Notes under the pieces: model-generated | The model's database searches: none | The model's input: only the letters and a program-made list of their open reading frames with translations | Told to the model about the DNA's origin: nothing | Shown here: piece by piece, positions 23,006-34,529 of the stretch | Numbering within the stretch: position 1 is the stretch's first letter | Layout: every line of letters begins with the position of its first letter | Assembly: GCA_030762935.1 (NCBI GenBank) | Contig: CM060890.1 | Location: forward strand, 62,002,765-62,066,764 | Origin: Hymenopus coronatus | Lineage: Eukaryota; Arthropoda; Insecta; Mantodea; Hymenopodidae | DNA: 64,000 nucleotides | Direction: 5' to 3' | Program-made: the position numbers and the translations under genes

Positions 23006-23934
23006 AGGAATTAATAACAAGGATTTATTTCCTTTGAGTTTTAAAAGTAAGGCATAATTTTGGTTTGCAATACAAATGTTTAATTTGTTATAAATTTTAT
23101 AATAAATCATTTTTATTTATAATTTTAATATTGCTACAACTTGTGATACACTAACAACACTTATAACAAGGTTAGTACCCATTACACATGTTACAAACTT
23201 GTGTAAGTGGGAGTTACGAAACGCAAAAACCCGCAGTGTAGTGGACCCAGTGTGGAGCATATATTCGTCCGATCTGCGGCCTTAGCGAAAAGCGAAGGCA
23301 CTGTATTGGTAGTGTGCTAAACATCACCCATATCTTGCGAGTGCGTGGGTGTGAGCCCAGCAGAGGGTTTACAGACCTAGGCCCTACGCGGGTTGTAATG
23401 CTTTAAGGCTCATTATGTGTACACCAAGTCTAAGCTAGTAAAAGTAAGTGGTGTAATAAGGAATAGAGATACACTACATACAAGAAACAAAAGCACGTGG
23501 ATAACCTATAAAAAGAGAAAGAAAACTAAAGTTCTCAAGGAGATTTTGCAGCAGTGTGCTCAAGTGTCTATGAAATACGTGCAGCAGCTTTGTTAAAGAG
23601 CTAACGGGAAAACGGGGGTACTAGAAAAATTAACCAGCTTGATAAAATTATGCATTCAAGGATCAGAAGGGAAGCTGAAATTGCTAGCAAACTCGCAAAA
23701 ACTTCCGAGAGGAAATACGGCGAAGAGCTAACACGAGTTCAGAAAGCACTTTGCAAAGTTGGCCCAACCCAGATAACCTGCTCTCAGTTATGATATTTGC
23801 ATCAGTGAGAAATAGAGAGCAGCAAATAATAAAATGAAACAACTAAGTAGCTACAACAGCAGCTGGGATACATTTACAAGACATTGAATACCTCATCAAT
23901 CTCTTGCATACGACCTCCGTGTGAAAAATGTTAT
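23006..23934. other. Unassigned segment, possible SINE-like patch
   Basis: Around 23270-23400 the sequence turns GC-richer and contains TATTGGTAGTGTGCTAA and GTGGGTGTGAGCCCAGC, spaced like Pol III A and B boxes. A degraded tRNA-derived SINE is possible but I find no second copy. Nothing else is recognisable. Confidence 0.3.
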
Positions 23935-24055
23935 AAGTTCATGTCTTTTTACTTCCTTTATCGAGCATTACATATGGACATAGTAGGTAGATAAGATTCG
24001 CATTCTATCCAAAAATTCAATATAGAGATTTCACCAAGACAGCTGAATAAAAAAA
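23935..24055 (+). repeat. R900 head fragment, plus
   Basis: About 110 bp from ACTTCCTTTATCGAGCATTACA through AGAGATTTCACC matches the head end only. It ends at the tail of the minus copy that begins at 24056. Confidence 0.65.
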
Positions 24056-24819
24056 TCTGATGTGCTCCAATCATGCGACTTTTTCTACATCTTTGTAACA
24101 AATTGTTAAAACGCTAATTCATACCAATAGAGATATACATGAGCTGAAATAAGTCTTATTGCTTTCTTTCTTGTAAGTAGATGCGAAATAAGGGAATACC
24201 TAGCTAAAGCGATAGTCAAATATTTTAAAAATTGGTTGCCATGTGGTTGAAATCAGATTCTTTGCATTGTCAGGAGTTTTAAGTATTTTAAAACTGAAAG
24301 CAATAATAAGTAACATGATAAATGAACATGATAAACTGTGTGTTTTTATCAAAATCTACCTTTTTGTTTAGTAAGTTTTGTCTATCCCTTATGGTTTATC
24401 AACTTTGCAAAATTCTTCAAAGTTCATCCAAAATGAAGAAAGAGCTCTTAAGCGGCTACTCCCAGAAAATTTAAATTATGCATTTTATTTGTAACGTAAA
24501 TATCTTTAATATACGACATTTTAATCAAAATCATTACAGCTATTTCTGAGAAAATAACAATTTCCGAACATTTTTCCGTGCTGGTTTGCGGAGAGGGATT
24601 CTTCCTCGAAATCTTTGTGTCGCATCTAAACTTAAATTCGAAGAACTGGTGTTTTACTGATTTTCGTTTTAAGTTGTTTTGGTAGACACACGAACGGATC
24701 TTTTACTAAAAATGCTTTTTCTGAATGTATTTCCGGTGAAATCTCAATATTGAATTTTTGGGTGGACTGCAATAAACTCTCTATCTGCGTACCATATACT
24801 ATGTAGAGAAAGTAAAAAA
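24056..24819 (-). repeat. R900 copy, minus, first of a tandem pair
   Basis: The tail TCTGATGTGCTCC is at 24056 and the head ends with TGTAGAGAAAGT at 24813, followed by A6 and the tail of the next copy. This is a head-to-tail dimer separated only by an A-run. Confidence 0.88.
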
Positions 24820-25647
24820 TCTGATGTGCTATACTCAAATGACTTTTTCTAGCTCTTCTACAAACTTCTTATATACGATTTTTCTTGTTTCTCTACCTTT
24901 CTAATCGAGATAATCATTAGCAGAATGTTCTTACTACTTAGTTCCTTATAAGTAGAAAGAAAATAAGGGAACACACTAAGCTAAATCGATAGTCAAATGT
25001 TTTAAAAGCTATGGTTATTCGATTGTGATTGCAAATTACCAGGAGTAGAACAAAATAAAAACGGACACTTCCTGTCTGAGAAAATTATAAGTACTCACAA
25101 CTGAAACCAAAAATAAGGAATATTTCGGAAACTGTTACCTCCACAACAAAAATGTATAGGACATAAATTGTGTGTTTTGATCAGATCAACATTTTATGGG
25201 TAGTAAGGTTTTGTCCATCTTTTACCGTTTAGAGTTATGCAAAATTTAGTAAAATTCATCCAGAACAAAGAGTTCTTAAGAGGATATTCCCAGAAAATTC
25301 AAGATATACATTTGATTTGGTATGTAAATATCTTTAATATACGAGATTTAATAAAAATCGTTAGCCATTTTTTAGAAAATAAATATTTTCGAAAATTTTT
25401 CCATGTAAAGGGTAGTTGTGGGTGGGAGGATTTTCTTGAAAATCTTCGTTTAGTATTTAACGGTCTTTTCGTTTCTGAGCTATGTTGCACACACACATAC
25501 ACACGGACCTTTTTCTGAAAATGCTTTTTTTGGACTCAGGGGGTCTTAAAACACGTATTTCCGGTGAAATCTCGGTATCGAATTTTTGGGTGGATTACAG
25601 TACTTCCTATAAACACTATTCACATAGTACGTATAGAGAAAGTGAAA
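24820..25647 (-). repeat. R900 copy, minus, second of a tandem pair
   Basis: Tail TCTGATGTGCTATACTC is at 24820. It carries all blocks, including GGTAGTTGTGGGTGGGAGG and a short (CA)n. The head palindrome and TATAGAGAAAGTGAAAA end near 25647. The 93-residue plus frame 25237-25518 runs through this copy and is not evidence of a gene. Confidence 0.88.
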
Positions 25648-26352
25648 AGCAATTTTAGTTAAGGTCTATGTGTGTCTGTGGCAAACTAGCTCTAAAACAA
25701 AAAGCTAATTTTTAGGTTTAGTACAAGGATCTCTCAGGATTTGATACAAAAATTAAAAATCACTTTACATGAAAAGTTTTTTAAAATTTTGTTTTCTTAA
25801 AAACATGTTAAATGATTTCATTTAAATGTGCATACTGAGGATATTTTATGACAAATAATAACAATAATATCAACAATAATATATTAAATTTTATGGAATA
25901 AACTCCGAAAGCTTCATTCCGGTTGACTTTAGCATTACTGGTAAACCGCAAGAGGTAGAAAAAAGCTTACTATACAAAAAATGCAGATTCGTGTGAAACA
26001 CAGAATTATGAGTATATCTTTTTTGGACTTAAACATTTTCGATTATAGTTTCAATTTTAAAGTACTCAAACTTTACTCAAATGGAAAGTCCTCATCGTTT
26101 CATCTCTGGCTTTACTCGTGGTAATGGAAATGGAATCAAATTTCAATTACAATCTCGTCAACTTTCAAAATATTTGATAATTGTTTTAGACTAAGATATT
26201 CCCATTTTTTGCCTTATACTTATAGAAATTAACCAATAAGACTATTTCTGGAAATGCTTTTTTGATTAGCATGTGTAGATAAAAGAATAATTTCTGGTAA
26301 GAATATCTTGTTTGCAGAACAGATAGGGAAATTCATATGATTGGAACACATA
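25648..26352 (+). repeat. R900 copy, plus, headless arm
   Basis: It starts at AGCAATTTTAGTTAAGGTC, the point just inside the head, and runs to the tail GATTGGAACACATA. With the minus copy before it, this makes a palindrome-like structure with about 700-bp arms around a single head. The same breakpoint recurs at 36373. Confidence 0.85.
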
Positions 26353-26560
26353 TTTTTACTTTCTCTAAACGTGCTATGTGCATAGTGTATAGAGAAGCTA
26401 TTGTATTGCACCCAAAATTCGATACCGAGATTTCACAGGAAATACATGTTTTGGGTCCACCTGAATCCAAAAAGAGCATTTTTGGAAAAAGGTCCGTGTG
26501 TGTGTTGGAGAGCATAGCTCAAAAACAAAAACAACCGGTAAATATTGTGTTTGTCTCTTG
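26353..26560 (+). repeat. R900 copy, plus, truncated after about 200 bp
   Basis: Head ACTTTCTCTAAACGTGCTAT begins near 26358, directly after the tail of the previous plus copy. It continues to AGCATAGCTCAAAAAC and then breaks off into the mariner remnant region. Confidence 0.82.
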
Positions 26561-27510
26561 TAGTAAATGCGAAGATACCATAACCCCAGGCAGGCTTATA
26601 CAGTACGTTAGTTACAAAACTTGGCCGCCAGGAGTGCGGCCCGTGTGACTTTCATTGCATTTCCCTGCGCGCGCGTTTTACATCAGTTCTGTCGTTATCT
26701 ACACATGCATCAGTCTTGCTTCTGAAAATCTCTTGGGTGCCTTGCACAAGAAATTGACATTTTGAAAGCTTCAGCGTGGAAAGCAACAAAACTTTTAAAA
26801 CTCGAACCTTACAAGGTTTACTGTATTTGCTATCACGTGATCACCAGAGCCGGGTAAATTTCTGTTAACTGGATTTTGAGGAATGTTACTGATGGAAACG
26901 TCGACCGAACATTAATACTTGTTCAGTGACGCAACATGGTATCATTTACATGGTCACGTATCTTCACAATAAAAGCGATATTGTGCTACAGACAAACCTA
27001 ATTTCGTTCATAAAACCCCCTTGCATGATCAAAAAATAGGGGTATGGTGCGCAATAAATGGATACAGGATAATGGGGTCTATTTTTAATGAGTGTACCTA
27101 CCATAGATTCAGAAATATATAAAAACAATATACTGCCACCATGCTTTGAATAGCTGACAGACATTGAATGTCGGTTTGGAGATCTCCAGCAGGAATTTGT
27201 CACCGCGCATACAGCTGAAGGATATTACAGTTTATTGCACAAGATGTTTAGGATCGAATCATTACAACCGCTCGATCTCCTGATCTTACAGCATGTGATT
27301 TTTATTTATCGGACAACTTTAAAAACAAAGTATACAAATAATCCCCACACATTAGAAGATTTAAAACAAAATGTCGGAACAGAAATTAACGCTATTTTGG
27401 AAGCTGACCTAATGCGTGTGATTGAAAATGTCCTAAGAATATGCCATAGATGAATTGATGCAGATGGATGGCATTTCAAACATCTCCTGTGATAAGGTAT
27501 TTTTTTTTTC
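26561..27510 (+). pseudogene. Mariner-type (DD34D) transposase fossil
   Basis: Joining frames by eye, FSDATWYHLHGH gives the first catalytic Asp (26928-26930). HDQKIGVWCAINGYR precedes a YRIMGSIFNE block. LQQEFVTAHTA occupies the second catalytic position, with Glu (GAA, 27193-27195) where mariner-type enzymes have Asp. RSPDLTACDFYL carries the third Asp (27297-27299), about 34 residues on, the DD34D spacing of mariner. The C-terminal part is nearly continuous: KYTNNPHTLEDLKQNV, ADLMRVIENVLRICHR, a stop, then IDADGWHFKHL. Several stops, frameshifts and the Asp-to-Glu change make it inactive. The N-terminal DNA-binding part is not clear and I could not fix terminal inverted repeats. The longest intact piece is 27235-27453. 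Confidence 0.8.
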
Positions 27511-28086
27511 TGCTGATAAATTTTAATGTGATTTGAGATTTTGTTTGACGTCCACGCATGTGTGACTGGGTGACGGGCCATATGACTGCCAGTCAAGTGT
27601 ATTGTGCAGATCGAGAGACGGACCGTGAACCTGACAGCACCAAATTTTATAACATAATATCTGTATTACCGTACATAGTGGTGTTGCACACGTACCAGGT
27701 AGCACCGAGCATGCATGAGGTGTAGGAAACGGTTTTATGTTTCCTAGGTTGTGCTGAACTCAGACGGAGCGGCAGACTCAGCTATACTGCCATTTGGGTC
27801 GACTTAACTCAGCAGCAATGGCGAGGTGATGTGCATCGCGGATGAGTGACGAATTCTTTGCACTAGACTCTAGAGTTGGGAACACCAGCTAAGCCGGCTG
27901 TCCAAGATAACGGTGAGATAGCTTGTTGACCCCAACATTTTGAAAAAAGGGGATGAAGGGTCGCGTTCTTTTGTAGTTGGATCTCACATCTCGGGATTTA
28001 TGAGCACTGAGAAATCTCTCCAACGTTGACACCAGGAATGTATTCTGTTGTAGAAGTTCTGATGACAGCCGCAGCACAAGTACCCA
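27511..28086. other. Unassigned, moderately GC-rich DNA
   Basis: No domain recognised in frames on either strand. The sequence may include the 3' flank of the mariner remnant. Confidence 0.35.
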
Positions 28087-28985
28087 CTTTTCACTTTCTC
28101 TACGCGTACTATATACATTGTGTTTAGAGAAGGTGCTGTATTCCACCCAAAAATTAGACACATATATATATATATATATATATGTTTCGAAGTCCCCCGA
28201 GTCCAAAAGCGAGCAATTTTATAAAAATGTTCCTGTATGTAGTATGTATATGTGTTTGGACAATATAGCCTAATTACAAAAGACCAGTTAATACCAAACT
28301 GAGTATTTAAATTTAGTATCTTCCAAGAATGCGATAATGAGTCTTTAAAGTCCCCATTTTCAAACTGTCCTTTCTATCGAACAATTTTTTAAAATGTTGT
28401 TTTTCTCAAAAATAGCTCTTAAAGATTTTGATTAAAAGGCCGTACCTATATTAAAGACATATATATCACAAATAGAATGTGCCTATGTCTTGAATTTTCT
28501 GGGAACAGCTTCTGAGGACCGGTTCATTTTGGATGAATTAATTTGCGTAACTTGTAAACCGCAAGAAATAGATAAAATCTTGCTGCATAAAATGTAGACG
28601 TTGTTAAAAACACAGTCTATGGCATATACAGTGTTGTAGATTTCACCGTTTTCGATATACTTCGTTGTATTGGTTTCAATTTTGAACTACCCAATATTTC
28701 TCAAACAGGTTCGCTATTCTTTCATCTCTCTTTTGTTTTACTGATAATGCAAAACAAACCGAACTTCATTGTTCATATATCGCTCAGCTTTTAAAAGATT
28801 TTACTATCGCTTTAGCCTGTCGCATTGCGTTATTTCCCTTATGCTTGGAAGGAAGCAAGCAATAATAAATTTTAATTAATTTTTATCTCGATTAGCATGA
28901 TGTAGATAAAGTAATAATTTTTTGTAACAGTAGTTTGTTTGCAGAACAGGTAGAGAAAGTTATATGAATGGAACGCATAATATTT
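28087..28985 (+). repeat. R900 copy, plus, near complete
   Basis: Head ACTTTCTCTACGCGTACTAT near 28096; tail GAATGGAACGCATA near 28975. An (AT)n expansion at 28159-28183 replaces the ATTTCACCGGAAATAC block, showing a second microsatellite site within the family. About 900 bp. Confidence 0.88.
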
Positions 28986-30704
28986 TCTATCTATTTACAG
29001 CCAGTAACTTAACTATTGTCTTAAACTTGACGCAGAATGTAACTTTTACTAAAAGTAAAACTATGTTGTCCCAAAACCATATCTACTAAAACTCAAAAAA
29101 TATTATTTTGCACCTGAAAGCAAAGAAATATATGTAAAGAAATTAAAACGTTTCGTCATTGCCCAGTGATAAGCGCGAAAATTCCTTAAAATGATGTGTT
29201 TAACGAAGGTAACACGTTCAAAAATATATAATGAATATAATTTGTCATTACATATAAAATAATTCAAAATTGGTGTTTTATGAAAGTCTACTAAGCAAAT
29301 AAAGTCTATATAAACATGTAATATGAGAGAAGAACAAAAGGGATTACGATATACCGGATACTATAATCGTTTAAGCATGTGACTCAACAGGAGCCCTATA
29401 ACATATAGCTAATTTGGAAATGATTATGATTGTATAAAATTGTTATGTAAATTATTTAAATTCATTAATTTTAATTACTATGAAAATATACATTTAATAT
29501 AAATATAGTGTAAATGTACACATAAAGTAAAGATGAGAAAATGTCACCAAGGTGCCGTGCAGATTTTAGTGCTTAAAAACCATGATCTTCAGCTTTATGA
29601 GAGGAGAGAAAATTGTAGAGAGTCAGGTATGAAGAGAAGACGGAGCAAAAAGCTAATCTCGAAGGTCAAAGTTAATATTGTGATAACTGTATATAAAATC
29701 ACTCACTATGTTAACTTTCATGAACAATATGTAAATAATAAGCATAAATTGTGTGAAGAAAAGTTATAAGTCTTTGTACGCTATGATGTTAGATTTTTTC
29801 CTGGATTAAAAGTTTTAACGTTAATAAATCTACAAAATTTCGTCTAATTTCACTTTCACCTGTAAGATCTTATCAACCAAGCATGGGGGTTTGAGATTTT
29901 TTTACTTACCGACATTCAGCTAGTATTTTCTTGATAAACCCGTGCAACAACAAATTATTGGTCTCAATAGCAGGGAATAAAAGTTAAACTGCCTCAACAA
30001 TCGGTCTGGCGCGTAACGAAATCTCCAGTTCCGCCAACTGTACGTATGGCCAACAAACTTACTTAGCTGCAAATTCAAATCTGCCAAATACGCTTACAGC
30101 ACAGCTACTGCACCGAGGGTCCAGAACGAGGAGGGGCGGAGCTCCAGAGACTTTCAGCAGCCCATCCAACTCTGAGACTACACGTACCAGCCCACCTTAA
30201 TTCTTGCGCCAGCTTAGAATTCCCGCATCATCCTTATTAGTCTACTTCTTCCTAAATACCTTTTCCGCTAAACAGCTAATCAAATGCATTGTATTGTGTT
30301 TCTTTATATTGCACTTTTAGCCTGAAAATAGTATTTCACCAAGTATTTCAATATTTCTACCATACCTACGCTTCTCACAATTCCTCTTTCCGTAACGTGT
30401 AAGAATACAATTCATTGCAAAACAATCAGTGATGTTTACAACATAAAATGACAATAGTGGCCTCAAAATTGGTGGCAAGCTTCTGAACTCTTCGACATAG
30501 ATTATGGAACTACTTTATAAGATGATTTTTTTTTTTTTTTTTTGAATCAGTGATTTCATAAATTTACTATTATAATATTAAAGAACAAATAGAACTTTGA
30601 GAAGGATTTGAACATTGCACCCAAGGGGAGTTTGAACAAGACTTACTTATACACCGTGAAGACAACAGCAGAGAATATTAGACCAAAAATCTGCATCTAT
30701 TCTG
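28986..30704. other. Unassigned DNA with a GC-richer island and poly-T
   Basis: Mostly anonymous AT-rich sequence. Around 29995-30240 GC content rises clearly (CGAGGGTCCAGAACGAGG, GGGGCGGAGCTCCAGAG) without a recognisable frame or repeat. A run of about 22 T lies at 30523-30544. The plus frame 29533-29769 has no known domain. The island is the likeliest place here for host regulatory or exonic sequence, but nothing proves it. Confidence 0.35.
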
Positions 30705-31343
30705 TAAAAATTTATTCTTACAAAAGCTTATTTTATTCCTATTTCATACTAATCGAGATAAACTTTAAAATAATGATTTTATTCCGTTTCTTTTGTATAG
30801 AAGGGAAGTAAAAAGAAACACTACCATAAAACGAGGCCAAAACTCTCAAAAGCTGGACGCTATGTGGTGTATTAAAATTCACTTTGCATGAACAAGATAG
30901 AAAACGTAAATATCGATTACACATTTGAGAAGAGGTTTAAGTATTAGAAATTTTAAAATCAATAACAAGAAAGAACTCTGAAATGGTTAGCTCGGCATAA
31001 AAATATCTATAACAGAAATTGTGTATTTTAACAAGATTAATGCACCTAATGTTTTGTGTGGTACGTTTGTTTTATCTCTTATGGATTAAAAAATTTGCAA
31101 AGTTATTTAGAATGAATAGTGCTTCAGAGGATGTTCCCATGAATATCTTGGTATTAAATATCCTTATTATATCGTATTTAATCAAACCGTTGAGTCATTT
31201 TCAATAAAATCTAACGGTTTAAAATATCCTTTATATAAAGCACAGCTTTGTGTGGAACTTTTCTGAAAATCTACGTGTCACATCCACAAAAGAAATCAAC
31301 CTTGCATATGATGTTTGGTATTTTACCGACTTATTCTTTTTGG
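30705..31343 (-). repeat. R900 copy, minus, headless arm
   Basis: It begins near CAAAAGCTTATTTTATTCC and CTAATCGAGATAAAC. It runs to TTTGGTATTTTACCGAC, where it meets the head of a plus copy, forming an inverted dimer with one head. Confidence 0.75.
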
Positions 31344-32190
31344 TTTTTCTAGCATGTATATACAAGCAACATGCATAGTAGCTAGAGAGGGTATTGCATC
31401 CCAACCAAAAATTGTATATTAAGGTTTCACCGGAAATATGTTTTGAGTTCCCCCAAGTCCGAAAAATAAAATTTAGAAAATGGTTCATGAGAGTGGGCAG
31501 CATAGCTGAAAAACTAATTGACCGTTAAATATCAAACTTGGCATTTAGGTTTAGTATCTTCTGAGGATACGACATGATGATTTTAAAAAAAACTCCCACC
31601 ACCACAAACTACCCTTTACGTGGAAAAAGCTTAGAAAATTATGATGTTCTCAAAAATGACTCAAACGATTTTGATTAAAATACCATATATTAAAAATAAT
31701 TACATCACTAATGAAATGCATATTTTTAATTTTCTGAGAATACCCTCTGAAGACCTCATTATTCTGGATGAGTTTTTCAGAACTTGGCATAACGATTAAA
31801 CCGAAGAGGTATACAAAGAATTACTAAAGATTTTTAGATCTCACTAAATTATATAATTTATGCCATATGCGTTTTTTTTTGTATGGTTAACCGCTTTCGA
31901 GATATTCCTTGTTATTTGTTATAATTTTAAACCTTATTACTTTTCTCAAACGGAGCCACGCAAAGCGAACTGTACTTCAATTGTTTCACATAGCGACCTG
32001 CTTTAAAAATATTTTACACTGCATTCCTTATTCCCCTTCTACTTACAAGAAATCAAGTACTAAGAGCAATTCTGCTAATGTTTGTCTCAATTAGCATGAT
32101 ATAAATTAAAGAATAGTCTTTTGTAAGAATATTTTTATATAGAACAGCTAGAGAAAGTTACGTGAATGAAACACATCAGAATTTTTGAGT
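31344..32190 (+). repeat. R900 copy, plus, near complete
   Basis: A diverged head (GCATGTATATACAAGCAACA) is followed by GGTTTCACCGGAAATATG, the middle blocks and the tail GAATGAAACACATCAGA. It is paired with the preceding minus arm. Confidence 0.82.
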
Positions 32191-32850
32191 TATGCTTTCC
32201 ACAGATAGAGACGTAGCGTTTTCTAAAAGAGAGAGGGGGCTCAGATGTCCTCAAAACATGTATTTGTGGTGAACTCTAGGTATCGAATTCTTGAGAGGAA
32301 CACTATACTCTCTGTACCTACTATATACTTGGTAAAAGTAGCAGGTAAAACTGGTGAGATTATATCATTCGTTTTCTAAAAGCTTTTTGCTGGGGGAAGG
32401 GAGGTTAAGGTGTCTTCAAAACATGTATTTCTGGTGAAAATAGATACAGAAGTTTTGAGTGGAATACTGTACCATCTATACCCATTAAGTACTTAGTAAA
32501 AGTAGACAGTAAAACTGTAGAGAATATATAATTCGTTTACTAAAAGGGAAGGGGGGAGGAGGTCTCAGGTGTCTTCAAAATATGTATTCTGGTGAAATCT
32601 GAGTATCGAATTTTTTAGAAGAATACTATACCATCTATACCTATTACGTACTTAGTAAAAGTAGTAAGTGAAACTATAGATATTATATCGTTAAAAGCGT
32701 TTTGTTGGGGAGGGGGCATTCAGGTGTCCTCAAAGCATCTATTTTTCTTCTGTAATCTAAGTATCGAATTTTTTAGTGGAATACTAACATATTTACCTAC
32801 TATGTACTTAGTAAAACTGTAGAGAATCATATCATGCGTTCATCATTAGA
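32191..32850. repeat. Tandem array (4 x ~155 bp) built from the R900 head
   Basis: Four units start near TTCTAAAAG at 32219, 32374, 32532 and (as TCGTTAAAAGC) about 32685, spacings close to 155 bp. Each contains an A/G-rich GGGGGAAGGGAG-like block, CAAAACATGTATTTCTGGTG, TATCGAATTTTTTAG and ACCTACTATGTACTTAGTAA. That is the head end of R900 in minus orientation, with the palindrome altered to CTATGTACTTAGTA. Units differ by perhaps 15-20%, so the array is not brand new. It directly follows the tail of a plus copy. Confidence 0.88.
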
Positions 32851-33195
32851 GCTTTGAACTTGAACTTTGCCCTAAATAAGTGCACTTCACAGCGGCAACA
32901 GGGTAATTTACGTTCTGTAGAATGTAGTGAACTTGCAAGGTCTGTTATCGTACTACCTCGACTCGTTACGTGATTAAACTGAGACTTCATTATAAAAGCC
33001 TCATATAATAGGATCGGTCTAATAACTCTGGCGCACGTAGAGTACGATCACGTTAGTAAAGATAAAAAGGTTATTTTCCATTAGGGCTACATTAGCATGT
33101 TCACACGCTATCATCCATAAGCTGTATACATATATGAGTGAGCTGAAGGATTAAAGCACTGCTTCACCTATAAGTGAACTTTATAAATATTACAA

Positions 33196-34372
33196 TTTCT
33201 ACTTTCTTTACACGTACTATGTACATAGTGTATAGAGAAAGTACGAGTATTTAATGTATTGCACCAAAAAAATTCGATACCGAGATTTCACCGGAAATAC
33301 TTTTTTTGAGATCTTCTTAATCAAAAAAGAGTATTTTTAGAAAAATGTCCGTGTGTGTGTGTGTGTCAGACTGTGTGTATGTCTCTCCGTGTGTGTGTAT
33401 GTGTGTGCGCGCGCACCATAGTTCAAAAACTTGGTATTTAAGTTCAGTGTCTTCCAACGAAGGTTTTAAAGAAAATCTCTCCCACCTCGAACAACACTTT
33501 ACATGGAAATATTTTCGAAAATTTTGCTTTTCTCGAAACTGGCTGTAACGATTTTGATTAAAGTGTCGTATGTTAAAGATATTTATATCACTAATAAAAT
33601 ATATCTCTTGAAGTTTCTGCGAATAGCCTCTAAAGACATCTTTATTCTGCATGAATTTTGGGAAATTTTTCATAACTGGTAAACTGTAAGGGATAAACAA
33701 AAACTTACTGAATAGAAAATGTAGAGCTCGTTAAAATGCACAATTTATGATATGTACATTTTTTCGTGGAGTTTAACGATTTTGAGATATTCCTTGATAT
33801 TTATTTAAGCTATAAAATGGTTATACTTTTCTCATACGGGAATTTGACAATTCCGGTCCATAGAAACATAGGAACCTCAATCACATAGTAAACAACTTTC
33901 ACTTTAGATTTCCCTTCTACATACATGGAAGCACGTAATAAGAAGATTTCTGCTAAATTTTTCTCGATTAGCACGAGGTTAATAGAAGAGTAAGTTTTTG
34001 TAAACATATTTGTTGCCTCTCTTGCCTTTGTTGTTTGGGTAGTGTGGTGGTTGCGTGTCTGCCTCACATTCAAAATGTCGTGAGTTCGAATCTCGCTTAG
34101 GGTGAGTTAACCGGATAAGATTTTTCTTGGGTTTTTCCTTATCATGAGAAAACAAATGTGGAGTTACTTTAAGCTACATGGACCTCGAGATCATTTGAGC
34201 ATCATTTCACCAATTCCATTCATCGTTCGATATGATCAACCAAGGTTAAAAGACGTTAAGCTATATAAAATTAAAATAATAATATTATTAATATTATTAT
34301 TAATAATAACAACAATAATAAAAATTGTTGTAGATATATAAAGTCTTGTGAATGGAACACATCAAAATTTTA
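33196..34372 (+). repeat. R900 copy, plus, interrupted by a SINE
   Basis: Head ACTTTCTTTACACGTACTAT is near 33199. A long alternating GT/GC tract (33350-33414) sits at the usual (GT)n place. The body runs to ACATATTTGTTG, the family-2 SINE intervenes, and the last R900 piece (GTCTTGTGAATGGAACACATC) lies at 34348-34368. The 127-residue minus frame 33317-33700 lies within the repeat. Confidence 0.87.
34033..34265 (+). mobile_element. tRNA-derived SINE, family 2, nested in R900
   Basis: The A-box-like TAGTGTGGTGGTTGCG and B-box GAGTTCGAATCTCGC are well kept. The body has GGGTTTTTCCTTATCATGAG, CATGGACCTCGAGATCATTT and CATTTCACCAATTCCATTC, with GGTTAAAAGACGTTAAG at the 3' end, followed by a (TAA/TAT)n-type tract to about 34320. 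It is the best-preserved family-2 copy here and splits an R900 unit. Confidence 0.85.
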
Positions 34373-34529
34373 TCCTGATTTTTCAAAAATTTGTCAAACT
34401 TTTTAATGCAGTATCTTTTAGGGTTTAAAAAAAATCTATCTCACTAATTAATCAGTTACTGCACAGGAGTATAAACCTTAATTTTTAACAAATAAAAATA
34501 CTTCCAAATTATTTATACACCATTATATT

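Noticed and set aside
28159..28183. (AT)n tract as a promoter TATA region
   Set aside because: It lies at a fixed internal site of an R900 copy, replacing a conserved block, so it is a microsatellite within the repeat.
30424..30556. AATCAGTGAT occurring before and after a ~110-bp piece ending in poly-T, as a retroposed copy with target duplication
   Set aside because: The poly-T is at the wrong end for a minus-strand retroposon with these flanks, and a 10-bp match at this distance can be chance.
33317..33761. A 127-codon minus frame, and similar peptides recurring elsewhere (for example PKTCISGEI-like)
   Set aside because: The recurring peptide arises because R900 recurs. In most copies the frame is interrupted at different points, so there is no sign of selection on protein.
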